Assembly: GCF_014645815.1 (NCBI RefSeq)
Contig: NZ_BMML01000003.1
Span: 372,001 to 436,000 of the forward strand
Direction: 5' to 3'
DNA: 64,000 bases
Source of the DNA: Streptomyces fuscichromogenes
Lineage (GTDB): Bacteria > Actinomycetota > Actinomycetes > Streptomycetales > Streptomycetaceae
The translations under genes and the position numbers were made by a program. Of the stretch, positions 8,006 through 15,775 are shown piece by piece. Below the pieces are notes generated by a model. That model did no database searches. It was given only the letters and a program-made list of their open reading frames with translations, and was not told the DNA's origin. Each line of letters starts with the position of its first letter. The first letter of the stretch is position 1.

Positions 8006-9511
8006 TCACGGGATCTCCGCGCGCCTCCCGCGCTCCTGCCCGAGCACGTCGTCGAGGTCGCCGAGCCGGTCCAGGCCCTGGACCGCGCGCCGCATGCGGG
8101 CGTTGCCCGCCAGCAGCCGCCGGTGCCGGTGCAGGAAGGCCCAGTACCCGGCGGTGTAGGGACACGCGCGCGGACCGGTGCGCTCGGTGGGCCGGTAGGC
8201 GCAGCCGTCGCACAGGTCGCTCATGCGGTGCAGGTAGGCGCCGCCCGACGTGTACGGCTTGGTGGTCATCCTGCCGCCGTCCGCGTACTGGGACATGCCC
8301 ACCACGTTCGGCACCATCACCCAGTCGTAGCCGTCGACGAAGCAGCGGTGGAACCAGTCGGTCACCGCGGCCGGGTCCCAGCCGCGCTGCAGGGCGTGGC
8401 TGCCCAGCACCATCAGGCGGGGGATGTGGTGCGTCCACCCGGTGTCGCGCACCTGGGCGAGCACGCCGGCCAGACAGCGCGCGGTGACCGCGTCCGCGTC
8501 CAGCTCGGCGAAGTACTCCGGCAGCTCCTGCGTGTGCCCGAGCGCGTTGCCGTACCGGTACTCCTCGCCGAAGTGCCAGTACAGCTGCCAGACGTACTCC
8601 CGCCAGCCCGCGATCTGCCGTACGAAGCCCTCCGCGCTGTTCACCGGGACGGCACCCTCCCGCCAGGCCCGCTCGGCGCCCGCCACGCACTCCGCCGGGT
8701 CCAGCAGCCCCAGGTTCAGCGAGGACGACAGCAGGCTGTGGCTCATCTCCGGGGAGCCGGCGAGCATCGCGTCCTCGTACGGCCCGAAGGACGCGAGCCG
8801 GTGCGCCAGGAAACGGCGCAGGGCCGACAGCGCCTCCCGGCGCGTGGCGGGGAAGCGGCGCGGCCCGTCCCGGCCGACGAACCGCACCCCGTCCTCGCGT
8901 TCCCACCGGTCGAGGTCTTCGCGGACCTCGGCGTCGATGTCGTCCTCGCGCGGCCGGTACGGGCCCGGCACGTCGAGCTTCCGGACACCGCGCGGCGGGG
9001 GCTCGCGGTTGTCGTGGTCGTGGTCGAAACGGCCGCCGGCCGGCCGGTCGCCGTCCATCAGCAGGTCGTGCTCCCGGCGCACCCAGCGGTAGAAGTCCTC
9101 CTGGAGCAGCCGCCCGGTGCGCCGGCCGGCCCAGTCGGCGAACTCCTCGTGCGCCACCAGGAACCCCCGGGCCGGCAGCACCCGTACCCCGGGCAGCGAC
9201 CGCACCAGCCGCAGCGCCGCGTACGAGGTGGGGTGGCACACCGTGACCGGCCCGCCGTCCACCGCGCGCCGCAGGCCCTCACGGTAGGTCTCGGCCTGTA
9301 CGTACCTGACCCGCCCGCCCAGTTCCGCCGCGCGGTGCCGCATCGCGGAGAGCACCAAATGCGCCTTGGCCCGGTGGAAGCGGCGCCGCCGGAAGACCGA
9401 CCTGGCCTCGATCATCACCACGGGCGCCCCGCGGCCCGGCCCGTCCGCGCCGCCGGGCGCGAGGAAGTGCGGCCCGAGCTGATCGCCGAAGAGCCAGTGC
9501 GGGGTCGTCAT
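8006..9511 (-). CDS. Iron-sulfur bacterial cryptochrome/(6-4) photolyase family protein (PhrB/FeS-BCP)
   Basis: The 501-residue protein belongs to the prokaryotic photolyase class typified by Agrobacterium PhrB. It starts MTTPHWLFGDQLG and contains the FAD-domain stretch GWTHHIPRLMVLGSHAL. The four cysteines C346, C434, C437 and C450 have exactly the spacing of the PhrB [4Fe-4S] ligands (88, 3 and 13 residues apart). PhrB repairs (6-4) photoproducts using FAD, a lumazine antenna and the iron-sulfur cluster; repair here is inferred. The ATG overlaps the stop of the upstream class I photolyase by four bases, so both are made from one transcript. The frame continues upstream to 9760, but the overlap and the conserved N-terminus fix the start. 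Confidence 0.88.
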   Translation of the reverse strand: MTTPHWLFGDQLGPHFLAPGGADGPGRGAPVVMIEARSVFRRRRFHRAKAHLVLSAMRHRAAELGGRVRYVQAETYREGLRRAVDGGPVTVCHPTSYAALRLVRSLPGVRVLPARGFLVAHEEFADWAGRRTGRLLQEDFYRWVRREHDLLMDGDRPAGGRFDHDHDNREPPPRGVRKLDVPGPYRPREDDIDAEVREDLDRWEREDGVRFVGRDGPRRFPATRREALSALRRFLAHRLASFGPYEDAMLAGSPEMSHSLLSSSLNLGLLDPAECVAGAERAWREGAVPVNSAEGFVRQIAGWREYVWQLYWHFGEEYRYGNALGHTQELPEYFAELDADAVTARCLAGVLAQVRDTGWTHHIPRLMVLGSHALQRGWDPAAVTDWFHRCFVDGYDWVMVPNVVGMSQYADGGRMTTKPYTSGGAYLHRMSDLCDGCAYRPTERTGPRACPYTAGYWAFLHRHRRLLAGNARMRRAVQGLDRLGDLDDVLGQERGRRAEIP

Positions 9512-10881
9512 GCCCGTCCCCGGGCCCGCCGGAAGCGGTCCAGGCCCTCCGGCAGGGACACCACCGGCTCGGGGTAGTCGGTGCTCGCTCGCTCCAGCCC
9601 CGGAAGTCTCCACGGCTCGTGCACCTCGGCCCCCCGCACGTCCGCCAGTTCCGGCACCCAGCGCCGCACGTACACCCCGTCCGGGTCGTACCGCTTGCCC
9701 TGGACGACCGGGTTGAGCACCCGGTTGGGCCGGGTGTCGGTGCCCGTACCGGCCATCCACTGCCAGTTCAGCTGGTTGTTCGCCACGTCACCGTCGACCA
9801 GCAGGTCCAGGAAGTGCCGGGCGCCCACCCGCCAGTCGACGTAGAGCGTCTTGGTGAGGAAGCTCGCGACCAGCAGTCGGCCCCGGTTGTGCATCCAGCC
9901 CTCGTGGCTCAGCTGCCGCATCGCCGCGTCCACCACCGGGTAGCCGGTGCGGCCGGCCCGCCACGCCTCGGCCTCGGCCTCCGCGCTCCTTCCGGTGCGC
10001 CACCGGTCACGGTGGGTCCGGTAGTCGTGGGCGGCGGCGTCCGGTCGGGCGGCGAGCACCTGACGGTGGAAGTCGCGCCAGGCGACCTGCCGTACGAACG
10101 CCTCCGCGCCCGTGCCGCCCGCCTTGCGCGCCCGCTGCACCGCCTCGACCGGCGACAGCGTGCCGAAGTGCAGGTGGGGGGAGAGCCGGGAGGTGGCGTC
10201 GCCCGCCAGGTCGTCGTGCCGCTCCTCGTAGGCGTCCACGCCGGAACGCAGCCACGCGGTGAGCCTGCGCCGCCCCTCCGTCTCACCGCCCGCGCACAGT
10301 CCCGGTGACACCCCGCTCACGTCGCCGCGTTCCGGCAGCGCGGCGGAGCCCACCTCCTCGGGCACGGTGATCGCGCGCGGCGGATCCAGCACGTCCCGCA
10401 GCCCCTCGGCGGACCAGCGCCGGAAGTACGGCGTGAACACCGCGAAGTGGTCGGAGGCGGCCGGCGTCACCGCGCCCGGTGCCACGGCGGTGCTCACCGT
10501 GTCATGCACGTACAGGCGCCGCCCGTCGGCCTCAAGGGCTCGCCGCAGCCGCTGTTCGCGCGCGTTCGCGAAGGCGCTCACGTCACCCGCCATGTGCACC
10601 TCGTCGGCGTCCGCCTCGGCGGCCACCCGGCACACCTCCGTGACCGTGTCGCCCTCGCGCAGCACCAGCCGGCCGCCCCGCTCCCGCAGCCGGGCGTCCA
10701 GGTCCCGCAGAGAGTCGGCGAGGAACGCGAGCCGGTTCGGCGCGGCGAAACCCGCTCCGTCCACGGACCGGTCACGCACGAACAGCGGCACCACCCGGCC
10801 TCCGCCGTGCAGCGCCGCGCGCAGCGGCGGATGGTCCGACAGGCGCAGATCGCAGGTGTAGACGACGACCGAGGTCTGCAT
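9508..10881 (-). CDS. phr: Deoxyribodipyrimidine photolyase, class I (CPD photolyase)
   Basis: The 457-residue product has the N-terminal antenna-binding alpha/beta domain (VVVYTCDLRLSDHPPLRAAL) and the C-terminal FAD domain. FAD-site landmarks are SRLSPHLHFGTLSP, WRDFHRQVL, the GYPVVDAAMRQL block, WMHNRGRLLVASFLTK and NNQLNWQWMAGTGTDTRPN. It repairs cyclobutane pyrimidine dimers with blue light. The start at 10881 is chosen because the longer frame adds only low-complexity sequence, and GGAAG lies upstream. It is the first gene of a two-gene photolyase operon and faces the litS-litR pair, suggesting light-induced expression. No carotenoid genes are in the window, unlike some lit loci. Confidence 0.93.
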   Translation of the reverse strand: MQTSVVVYTCDLRLSDHPPLRAALHGGGRVVPLFVRDRSVDGAGFAAPNRLAFLADSLRDLDARLRERGGRLVLREGDTVTEVCRVAAEADADEVHMAGDVSAFANAREQRLRRALEADGRRLYVHDTVSTAVAPGAVTPAASDHFAVFTPYFRRWSAEGLRDVLDPPRAITVPEEVGSAALPERGDVSGVSPGLCAGGETEGRRRLTAWLRSGVDAYEERHDDLAGDATSRLSPHLHFGTLSPVEAVQRARKAGGTGAEAFVRQVAWRDFHRQVLAARPDAAAHDYRTHRDRWRTGRSAEAEAEAWRAGRTGYPVVDAAMRQLSHEGWMHNRGRLLVASFLTKTLYVDWRVGARHFLDLLVDGDVANNQLNWQWMAGTGTDTRPNRVLNPVVQGKRYDPDGVYVRRWVPELADVRGAEVHEPWRLPGLERASTDYPEPVVSLPEGLDRFRRARGRA

Positions 10882-11126
10882 GGGGCTCACTTCCGCTTCC
10901 GACGAGGGCGTTCTCGAATGGTTTCGCCCCGTGGCCCGCCGCCGGATGCGGCGGGCCGCCGTCAGTCCCCCGATCGGGTGATGGCGCGTCCGCGACGACG
11001 GCCGGTGGGAGGCGATCGACGCCAACGGCGGGTGAGGGTGAGGGTGCGGCGGCCGCACCGGATGAGCCCCGCGGACTCAGCCGTGCCAAGGCCGCTATGG
11101 CCATGATCGTCTCCGCGGCCGGGGCG

Positions 11127-11330
11127 TCAACCCAGCTCGCCGACCACGTCGGCGACGTGGTCGAGGAGTTCGTCCCGCTGGTCCTCGGTGAATTCCGGGG
11201 TGTGCTGGACTGCCTCGGTCAGAGCGCGGATGGCGGCCGCAACGTCTGTGTGGCCGCGATCAGCGACGGCTTGGACGGTCGCGCCGATACGGGTCACCCG
11301 CTCGCCCACGGCAAGATGACTGTTGGTCAC
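11127..11330 (-). CDS. Small hypothetical protein
   Basis: A GTG start gives 67 residues, acidic and helix-rich (AAAIRALTEAVQHTPEFTEDQ). I do not recognise the family. The frame is open upstream back to the TAA that ends the preceding gene (11406), and that stretch also looks protein-like (VTINGKFVAINTPVTNS), so the natural protein may be longer and use a non-standard or missed start. Good codon bias supports coding. It lies 75 bases downstream of another unknown gene on the same strand and may share its transcript. Confidence 0.45.
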   Translation of the reverse strand: MTNSHLAVGERVTRIGATVQAVADRGHTDVAAAIRALTEAVQHTPEFTEDQRDELLDHVADVVGELG

Positions 11331-11405
11331 GGGGGTGTTGATCGCGACGAACTTCCCGTTGATCGTGACCGCGCCAGGCCGCTCGCCCTGTCCGGACGCC
11401 TCCGT

Positions 11406-11990
11406 TTACTCGGGCAGACGCTCCATCAATTCCTCCAGGTACGCCCCATGCAAGTTGAAGCCGGCGCCGCTGTTCCGCACCGAGTCCGACCACTCCTTCA
11501 GGGCAGGCAGCGGGGGAGTGCCCGTGGCCGCGGCAAGGTCCCGGTCGAGTGCGTGGCCCTGGGCGACAACAGCGGTGAGGGATTCGGCAACGTTCCGTGC
11601 CAACACCCCATCGGCGATCTTGCCGTGCCGCGGAGGATGTTCGGGCTGAGGAACATGGAGGGCCGGCCCGACGACCCGGGCATCCCGGCATGTCTCGGCT
11701 AGCTGCACCGCAATGTCGTAAACGATTCCGATCGCGATGTCGGGTCGAGCGCGCTTGAAGCCACCCGGAGCCCGGTTCCCCCCGCGGATCCACTCGAAGG
11801 CGTCGTAAAGGGCCTTCAACGCCTCCGGCTTCGCGGTGGCGCGCCGCCTGGATCGCTGGTCGTACCGGGGGCGGAGGGCGTCGGCACGAGTCTGGGCCGT
11901 GCGGCTGTGAACCAGCAGGAGCTTCTTGGGCCTCTGCTGCGCGGGCTCCTCCTGGGAGCGAATGGCTGCGTCGGCTTCCTCCCCGTTCAT
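11406..11990 (-). CDS. Hypothetical protein, unrecognised
   Basis: An internal ATG at 11990 gives 194 residues with normal codon bias and mixed helical character (DIAIGIVYDIAVQLAETCRD; GAYLEELMERLPE). There is no signal peptide or membrane segment and no motif I can name. The frame can be extended to 12341, but that would run through the neighbouring 112-residue gene and loses coding character. It follows that gene by about 40 bases on the same strand. The three unknown genes 12366 to 11127 may form one small operon. Confidence 0.5.
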   Translation of the reverse strand: MNGEEADAAIRSQEEPAQQRPKKLLLVHSRTAQTRADALRPRYDQRSRRRATAKPEALKALYDAFEWIRGGNRAPGGFKRARPDIAIGIVYDIAVQLAETCRDARVVGPALHVPQPEHPPRHGKIADGVLARNVAESLTAVVAQGHALDRDLAAATGTPPLPALKEWSDSVRNSGAGFNLHGAYLEELMERLPE

Positions 11991-12027
11991 GAGGCCATCG
12001 TCCGCGCAGCCGCCACGTCGCGCGAAG

Positions 12028-12366
12028 TCAGAAACCAAGCTGAGGAACGTCCGGTCGCACGAGGCGGACCCGCGCGGCTGGTATGCGGTCGGGCAGGTAG
12101 ACGAACCCGTTGCCGTTGTCGAGGAGCGATCCCTCATCGATGCCGTCCACGGACCACAGATCAACCGGCCCACCAGTGTTGTTGATCTGAAGGAGGAAAT
12201 CTGCCTCCTCCTCGCCTCGGCAGACGAAGATCCCCTCCACCTCAGGGCGGCCGCTGCCGGCGATTCCCGGTGCGGCGCCCATCCGGGTCCAGTCCAGGCC
12301 ATGCCGCGAGATCGACCGCCGATTGAGCACGGACGAAACATGGAGGAAGTTCGATGTATCAGACAC
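12028..12366 (-). CDS. Conserved actinobacterial hypothetical protein, 112 residues
   Basis: The protein starts MSDTSNFLHVSSVLNRRSI and includes GLDWTRMGAAPGIAGS and INNTGGPVDLWSVDGID. This pattern looks familiar from uncharacterised Streptomyces proteins, but I cannot name a family or function. It is soluble and compact with no cysteine-rich or catalytic signature. It is the first of three minus-strand unknown genes. A transposase relic lies directly upstream (12400-12510), so the block may have been brought in or bordered by an insertion event. Confidence 0.6.
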   Translation of the reverse strand: MSDTSNFLHVSSVLNRRSISRHGLDWTRMGAAPGIAGSGRPEVEGIFVCRGEEEADFLLQINNTGGPVDLWSVDGIDEGSLLDNGNGFVYLPDRIPAARVRLVRPDVPQLGF

Positions 12367-12399
12367 CCCAGGAGTATAGGTGGCGGTGAGGCCTGCTCC

Positions 12400-12510
12400 T
12401 CAGGTTGCGGTCAGGACAGCCTTGGCCAGGTCGGTGATGCGGGTGGTGTCGCAGCGGAGCTTCCACGGCAGGCGCCAGGAACTTGCACCGACGAAGGTTG
12501 GCTTTGGTCG
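12400..12510 (-). mobile_element. Transposase C-terminal remnant
   Basis: On the minus strand 36 codons read ...FVGASSWRLPWKLRCDTT and RITDLAKAVLTAT then TGA. This looks like the C-terminal end of an actinobacterial transposase, truncated at both the protein and DNA level, with no terminal repeats or target duplication visible. It separates the three unknown genes from the GNAT gene. The family assignment is a pattern judgement and not secure. Confidence 0.4.
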
Positions 12511-12517
12511 AAAAGGC

Positions 12518-13084
12518 TCAGGGCGCGGGAACCGACTCGGCCGACGACTGCCACTCCCGCCTGATCAGCCCGTAGACCCACGAGTCGGAGACCTCGCCGT
12601 TGACGACGCAGTCCTCCCGCAACGTCCCCTCACGCACGAAGCCGAGCTTCTCCAGCACGCGGGCAGAAGCCACGTTGCGCGTATCGGTCTCGGCCTGGAC
12701 GCGATTCAGGTCCAGCGTGTCGAAGGCCCACCGGAGCAGAGCACGCGCGGCCTCGGTCGCGTAGCCGTGTCCCCACGCCGCGTCGTCGTAGCAGTAGCCG
12801 AGCGACGCGCTGCGGAAGTCCGGATTCCACCTGTTCAAGGTGCACCAGCCGATGAACGCCCCGTCCGAGACACGATCCACGGCCAGCCGCGCCCCGGTGC
12901 CCTCCTGCGCCATCTGCCGGCAGGCCGTGATGAACTTCTCGGCGCGCACGCGTTCGTGCCAGGGTGGCGAGTCCCAGTAGCGCAGCACGTAGGCGCTGCT
13001 GTGCAGCTCGAAGAGGTCGTTCGCATCCGCGTCTTCGAAGGCACGCAGTCGAAGGCGAGCGGTGTGCAACGAGGGAGTGGGCAA
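12518..13084 (-). CDS. GNAT family N-acetyltransferase (RimJ/RimL-like)
   Basis: From the TTG at 13084 the product is 188 residues with the GNAT fold. It contains LHTARLRLRAFEDADANDLF, the acetyl-CoA loop region (AAWGHGYATEAARALLRWAF) and the C-terminal NVASARVLEKLGFVREGTL typical of RimJ/RimL-type ribosomal-protein or amine acetyltransferases. The start is uncertain. A strong GGGAGGG (13100-13106 on the complement) is followed by ATC-ATC codons and no ATG, so either the TTG 15 bases on or a far-upstream start (13234) is used. The stop lies close to the transposase relic, so the 3' end may have been reshaped by that insertion. Confidence 0.8.
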   Translation of the reverse strand: MPTPSLHTARLRLRAFEDADANDLFELHSSAYVLRYWDSPPWHERVRAEKFITACRQMAQEGTGARLAVDRVSDGAFIGWCTLNRWNPDFRSASLGYCYDDAAWGHGYATEAARALLRWAFDTLDLNRVQAETDTRNVASARVLEKLGFVREGTLREDCVVNGEVSDSWVYGLIRREWQSSAESVPAP

Positions 13085-13236
13085 CGATGTACTGATGATC
13101 CCTCCCGTGATCGGTGGCCGGTCAATTAGACATCCGACGCGGGTCGCTCGCAACGGGTTTTCTCGGCGAGTCGGCAGGCGTATCCACCGGCGTTCGTGGA
13201 AGTCCTCGGACCACGCCGAGGTCCGACGGCACAAAG

Positions 13237-13266
13237 GAGCGGGATCTCCGAAACGAGATCCCGCTC
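13237..13266 (-). terminator. Hairpin terminator downstream of csbD
   Basis: A perfect 12-base stem GAGCGGGATCTC / GAGATCCCGCTC with a 6-base loop lies 13 bases past the csbD stop. There is only a weak T-rich tail, as is usual in Streptomyces terminators. Confidence 0.75.
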
Positions 13267-13279
13267 GGCATCTTCGTTT

Positions 13280-13453
13280 TCAGTGCTTGAAAACGTCCTT
13301 CGTCTTCTCCTTGGCCTGGCGGGCCGCGCCCTTCGATTTCTTGGCCTGTCCTTCGGCCGTCATACGCTCGTTGCCCACGCTACGGCCGACCGCCTCCTTG
13401 GTCTTTCCCGTGACCTCTTCGATCTTGCCCTTTGCCTTTTGCCCTCCGGCCAT
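13280..13453 (-). CDS. csbD: CsbD family stress protein
   Basis: The 57-residue protein reads MAGGQKAKGKIEEVTGKTKE..., the exact CsbD layout: small, lysine/glutamate rich, helical, lacking cysteine and hydrophobic segments. An AGGAGG ribosome site lies 9 bases before the ATG and a strong hairpin follows the stop. CsbD proteins are general-stress (sigma-B-type) proteins of unknown biochemical function. It lies just downstream of the gas-vesicle operon on the same strand, fitting a stress island. Confidence 0.9.
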   Translation of the reverse strand: MAGGQKAKGKIEEVTGKTKEAVGRSVGNERMTAEGQAKKSKGAARQAKEKTKDVFKH

Positions 13454-13501
13454 CGTCGTTCACCCTCCTAGGCCTGTGGGAAGTCGTGTACGCGGTCCGA
13501 G

Positions 13502-13517
13502 TGCCCCTTATGGGGCA
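13502..13517 (-). terminator. Short hairpin after gvpK
   Basis: TGCCCC-TTAT-GGGGCA lies 18 bases downstream of the gvpK stop. The 6-bp GC-rich stem with a 4-base loop could end the gvp transcript before csbD. Confidence 0.5.
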
Positions 13518-13535
13518 GTGAAAACGGGGTGGCGG

Positions 13536-13964
13536 TCAATCGTCGGGACGAACAGGTGGGAGCAGTGTGCCGAGCGGGCCGAGGTCCAGGTTGAGGTCCT
13601 CCAGGGTCAGGCCGTAGTCGGCGCACAGGCCGGACATGCGATCGTGGAGGATCATGAGCGTGGAGCCCAGCCGCTCCTCCTGCTCCTCGGTGAGGTCCCC
13701 CTGGTCGACGCGGTGCAGCGCCTGGCGTTCCATGAGCTGGCGCAGGAGTTCGACCAGGGTGAGGACGAGCCTGACCAGGTCCCGTTCGACGGTGTCCGGG
13801 TCGGCGCTGATGCGGTGGGCGGGGTGCGGCGGCCCGGACTCTCGGGCGTCGTCCGGTACGGCGGGCAGCAGCCGGAAGGCCCGGAAGGCCCGGTCGGCCG
13901 CGTCGGAGACCTCCGCCAGGCGGTCCGGCGGATCGGGATGCCGGTCGGCCGCCGCGCCCGTCAT
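13536..13964 (-). CDS. gvpK: Gas vesicle protein GvpK
   Basis: From the ATG at 13964 the product is 142 residues with the GvpK core: DPDTVERDLVRLVLTLVELL, RQLMERQALHRVDQGDLT and YGLTLEDLNLDLGPLG. GvpK is a helical accessory protein needed for gas-vesicle assembly. Its ATG overlaps the stop of gvpS by four bases, and it is the last gene of the gvpO-A-F-G-J-L-S-K operon. Confidence 0.92.
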   Translation of the reverse strand: MTGAAADRHPDPPDRLAEVSDAADRAFRAFRLLPAVPDDARESGPPHPAHRISADPDTVERDLVRLVLTLVELLRQLMERQALHRVDQGDLTEEQEERLGSTLMILHDRMSGLCADYGLTLEDLNLDLGPLGTLLPPVRPDD

Positions 13965-14194
13965 GCCCTGTCCTCGGGATGAGCGGCTGCCGTCCACGGT
14001 GACGGGTTCTGCGCGCTCACGGAGACGATCAGGGCCCGTAGCGAGATACGGACCAGGTCGATGTCGGCGATCGACAGGACCAGGTCCCCGGTGACGACGA
14101 CGCCTCCGCTGAGCAGGCGGTCGAGCAGGTCGACGAGAGCGACCTGGCGCTGTGCCAGCGGCTCGGCCCCAGGGAGCTGCTCCACGTCGTTCAT
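13961..14194 (-). CDS. gvpS: Gas vesicle protein GvpS (GvpA/J family)
   Basis: The 77-residue protein is a GvpA-fold member: LVDLLDRLLSGGVVVTGDLVLSIADIDLVRISLRALIVSV. GvpS/J/M paralogues of GvpA are minor shell or cap components in actinobacterial gas vesicles. Its start overlaps the gvpL stop by four bases and its stop overlaps gvpK, supporting tight translational coupling. Unlike gvpA and gvpJ here it lacks a long charged C-terminal tail. Confidence 0.9.
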   Translation of the reverse strand: MNDVEQLPGAEPLAQRQVALVDLLDRLLSGGVVVTGDLVLSIADIDLVRISLRALIVSVSAQNPSPWTAAAHPEDRA

Positions 14195-15054
14195 GGCGCC
14201 CGGTCCGGCGCCCGGTCCGGCGCCCGGTCCGGCGCATGGTCCGGCGCCGGGCTCCGCGCGTCTGGCGGGGCGGCGAAGGAGTACGGCGCCCAGGGCCCGG
14301 TGACGTCGATCCGTACACCGGGCAGATCCTGGCCGGCGTCGAGGACCCTGGTACGGAATTCCGCTGCCGCGTCGCGCGAGAGAAGGTAGGCGTCGTTGAC
14401 GACGTTCTCTCCGGCGCCGGCGGCGAGCTCTCCCTGCTGAACCCGGTGCCGGGCGTGGCCGGCCGCCAGGGCGCGGCCGATCGCCTCGACGCGTTCGGCG
14501 GCCTGCCGGGCGGCCCGGTAGGACTCGTCACGGGAGTGCCGCTGGGAACGACGGGCACGCAGATAGGCCCGGCCCGGACTGAGCCCGTCAGCCGTGCCGG
14601 CCACCGCCGACGACGCGCCGGTGGCCTGCGTGTCCGGCTGCGGCTCCACGTAGATCTTCACGCCCCATTCGAGGTGTCCCGCCAGCCGTCGCAGGGTTCG
14701 CGAGAACTCGTCGGCCTCGGCGCGCAGCATCGCCTCCACGCGCCCGTCGTCCAGGTACACCGTGGCGAGCCGCATCGGCAGCACGGTGGTGCGCGCGCCA
14801 AGGGCCTCGATCACGCCGTGATGGGCGCGGGCAACGGCCTCAAGCCAGTCCAGGTCCTCCAGATGGCGTCGCAGGGCATCTTCCTCGAAGTCCCGGGCGG
14901 GCACCGAACTCACAGCGGCGGCCAGCGCGCCCCCAGAGCCTTCCGGCAGCAGGCGGACGGGAGCCCCCGCCACGCCTTCCACGCCCTCCAGGACCGTGCC
15001 GAGGCCTTCTACGGCGCGCAGCACGGCGTAGGCATAAGCGACCCTTTCAGTCAT
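14191..15054 (-). CDS. gvpL: Gas vesicle protein GvpL/GvpF family
   Basis: The 287-residue protein has the GvpL/F pattern: N-terminal YAYAVLRAVEGLGTV, central VLPMRLATVYLDDGRVEAML, a basic helical linker (RAARQAAERVEAIGRAL) and the C-terminal GPWAPYSFA. GvpF/L proteins are thought to cap or nucleate the gas-vesicle shell. The last ~20 residues are a DRAP repeat encoded by 12-base tandem units (14195-14242), a length-variable tail not typical of the family. It overlaps gvpJ by 8 bases and gvpS by 4. Confidence 0.9.
   Translation of the reverse strand: MTERVAYAYAVLRAVEGLGTVLEGVEGVAGAPVRLLPEGSGGALAAAVSSVPARDFEEDALRRHLEDLDWLEAVARAHHGVIEALGARTTVLPMRLATVYLDDGRVEAMLRAEADEFSRTLRRLAGHLEWGVKIYVEPQPDTQATGASSAVAGTADGLSPGRAYLRARRSQRHSRDESYRAARQAAERVEAIGRALAAGHARHRVQQGELAAGAGENVVNDAYLLSRDAAAEFRTRVLDAGQDLPGVRIDVTGPWAPYSFAAPPDARSPAPDHAPDRAPDRAPDRAP
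14195..14242. repeat. Four 12-bp tandem repeats at the 3' end of gvpL
   Basis: GGCGCCCGGTCC occurs three times in register, then once with a two-base change (GGCGCATGGTCC). In frame it encodes repeated Asp-(Arg/His)-Ala-Pro at the GvpL C-terminus. The period is a multiple of three, so copy-number change would alter tail length without frameshift. Confidence 0.85.
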
Positions 15055-15496
15055 CGGCGATCCCGTTCCCGCGCCGAGGGGCGGAGGGCCGCCGCGACGA
15101 GCGGTGGCGCCGCTCGACGGTCGCCCCTGGCTCCTCGCGCGTCAGCTCCCGCTCGCCTCGCAGGGCTTCGATCTCCGCGTGCAGGCGTCTGTTCTCCTCG
15201 GCCAGTGCACGGTCGTCGGCGCGGGAGGAGAGCGACGGGTCGTGTTCCCACCAGTCGATGCCCATTTCCCTGGCCTTGTCGACGGAGGCGACGATGAGCC
15301 GGAGTTTGACGGTGAGCAGTTCGATGTCGAGGAGATTGATCCGGATGTCCCCTGCGATGACGATGCCCTTGTCCAGGACGCGCTCCAGGATGTCGGCCAG
15401 GTTCGCCGAGGAGCCGTGGTCGTAGCCGTAGGGAGCCGTTGCCCGGGAGGGGTACGTGCTCAGCCGGTCGACCGGGGATTCCGACACCGCAACCAC
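15047..15496 (-). CDS. gvpJ: Gas vesicle protein GvpJ (GvpA/J family)
   Basis: The GTG at 15496 gives 149 residues. The GvpA-like core LADILERVLDKGIVIAGDIRINLLDIELLTVKLRLIVASVDKA (~33-75) is followed by a charged tail with a short coiled-coil segment (EENRRLHAEIEALRGERE) and an Arg-rich end. GvpJ is a minor shell/tip protein. It lies between gvpG (12-base gap) and gvpL (8-base overlap). A start a few codons later is possible because the ribosome site at 15496 is weak. Confidence 0.9.
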   Translation of the reverse strand: MVAVSESPVDRLSTYPSRATAPYGYDHGSSANLADILERVLDKGIVIAGDIRINLLDIELLTVKLRLIVASVDKAREMGIDWWEHDPSLSSRADDRALAEENRRLHAEIEALRGERELTREEPGATVERRHRSSRRPSAPRRGNGIADD

Positions 15497-15508
15497 CTCG
15501 ATTCCGGC

Positions 15509-15763
15509 TCAGGAAGCGTGGTCGCCCCGCCGATGGGCCGCGATCTCTTCCAGACGGTCGAGGAGCTGGTCCTCCCGCTCGTCGAAGCCCGCCTGGTCGA
15601 TACGGCCCGCCAGCAGTGCCCGCTCCAGCTCGGCCAGTTCGCGCTCGACGGGCTCGGGGTCGTAGTACTCCCGTTCGGCGGCCTCGACCACCCGGTCGAC
15701 GACCCAGCCCACGCCGCGTACGGGCGCCAGCGGGAAGGTGAGGAGTTGAGTCAGCAAGCCCAT
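15509..15763 (-). CDS. gvpG: Gas vesicle protein GvpG
   Basis: The 84-residue protein starts MGLLTQLLTFPLAPVRGVGW, the diagnostic GvpG N-terminus, and continues with an acidic helical coiled-coil-like region (VERELAELERALLAGRIDQA; FDEREDQLLDRL). GvpG is an accessory assembly factor. It lies between gvpF and gvpJ with 12-base gaps, in the usual actinobacterial order. Confidence 0.92.
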   Translation of the reverse strand: MGLLTQLLTFPLAPVRGVGWVVDRVVEAAEREYYDPEPVERELAELERALLAGRIDQAGFDEREDQLLDRLEEIAAHRRGDHAS

Positions 15764-15775
15764 GAGCCGTGCCTC

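Noticed and set aside
13454..13530. Sigma-B promoter for csbD (GTTT-N14-GGGGCA)
   Set aside because: The -10 differs at three of six positions from GGGTAC/T and overlaps the hairpin after gvpK.
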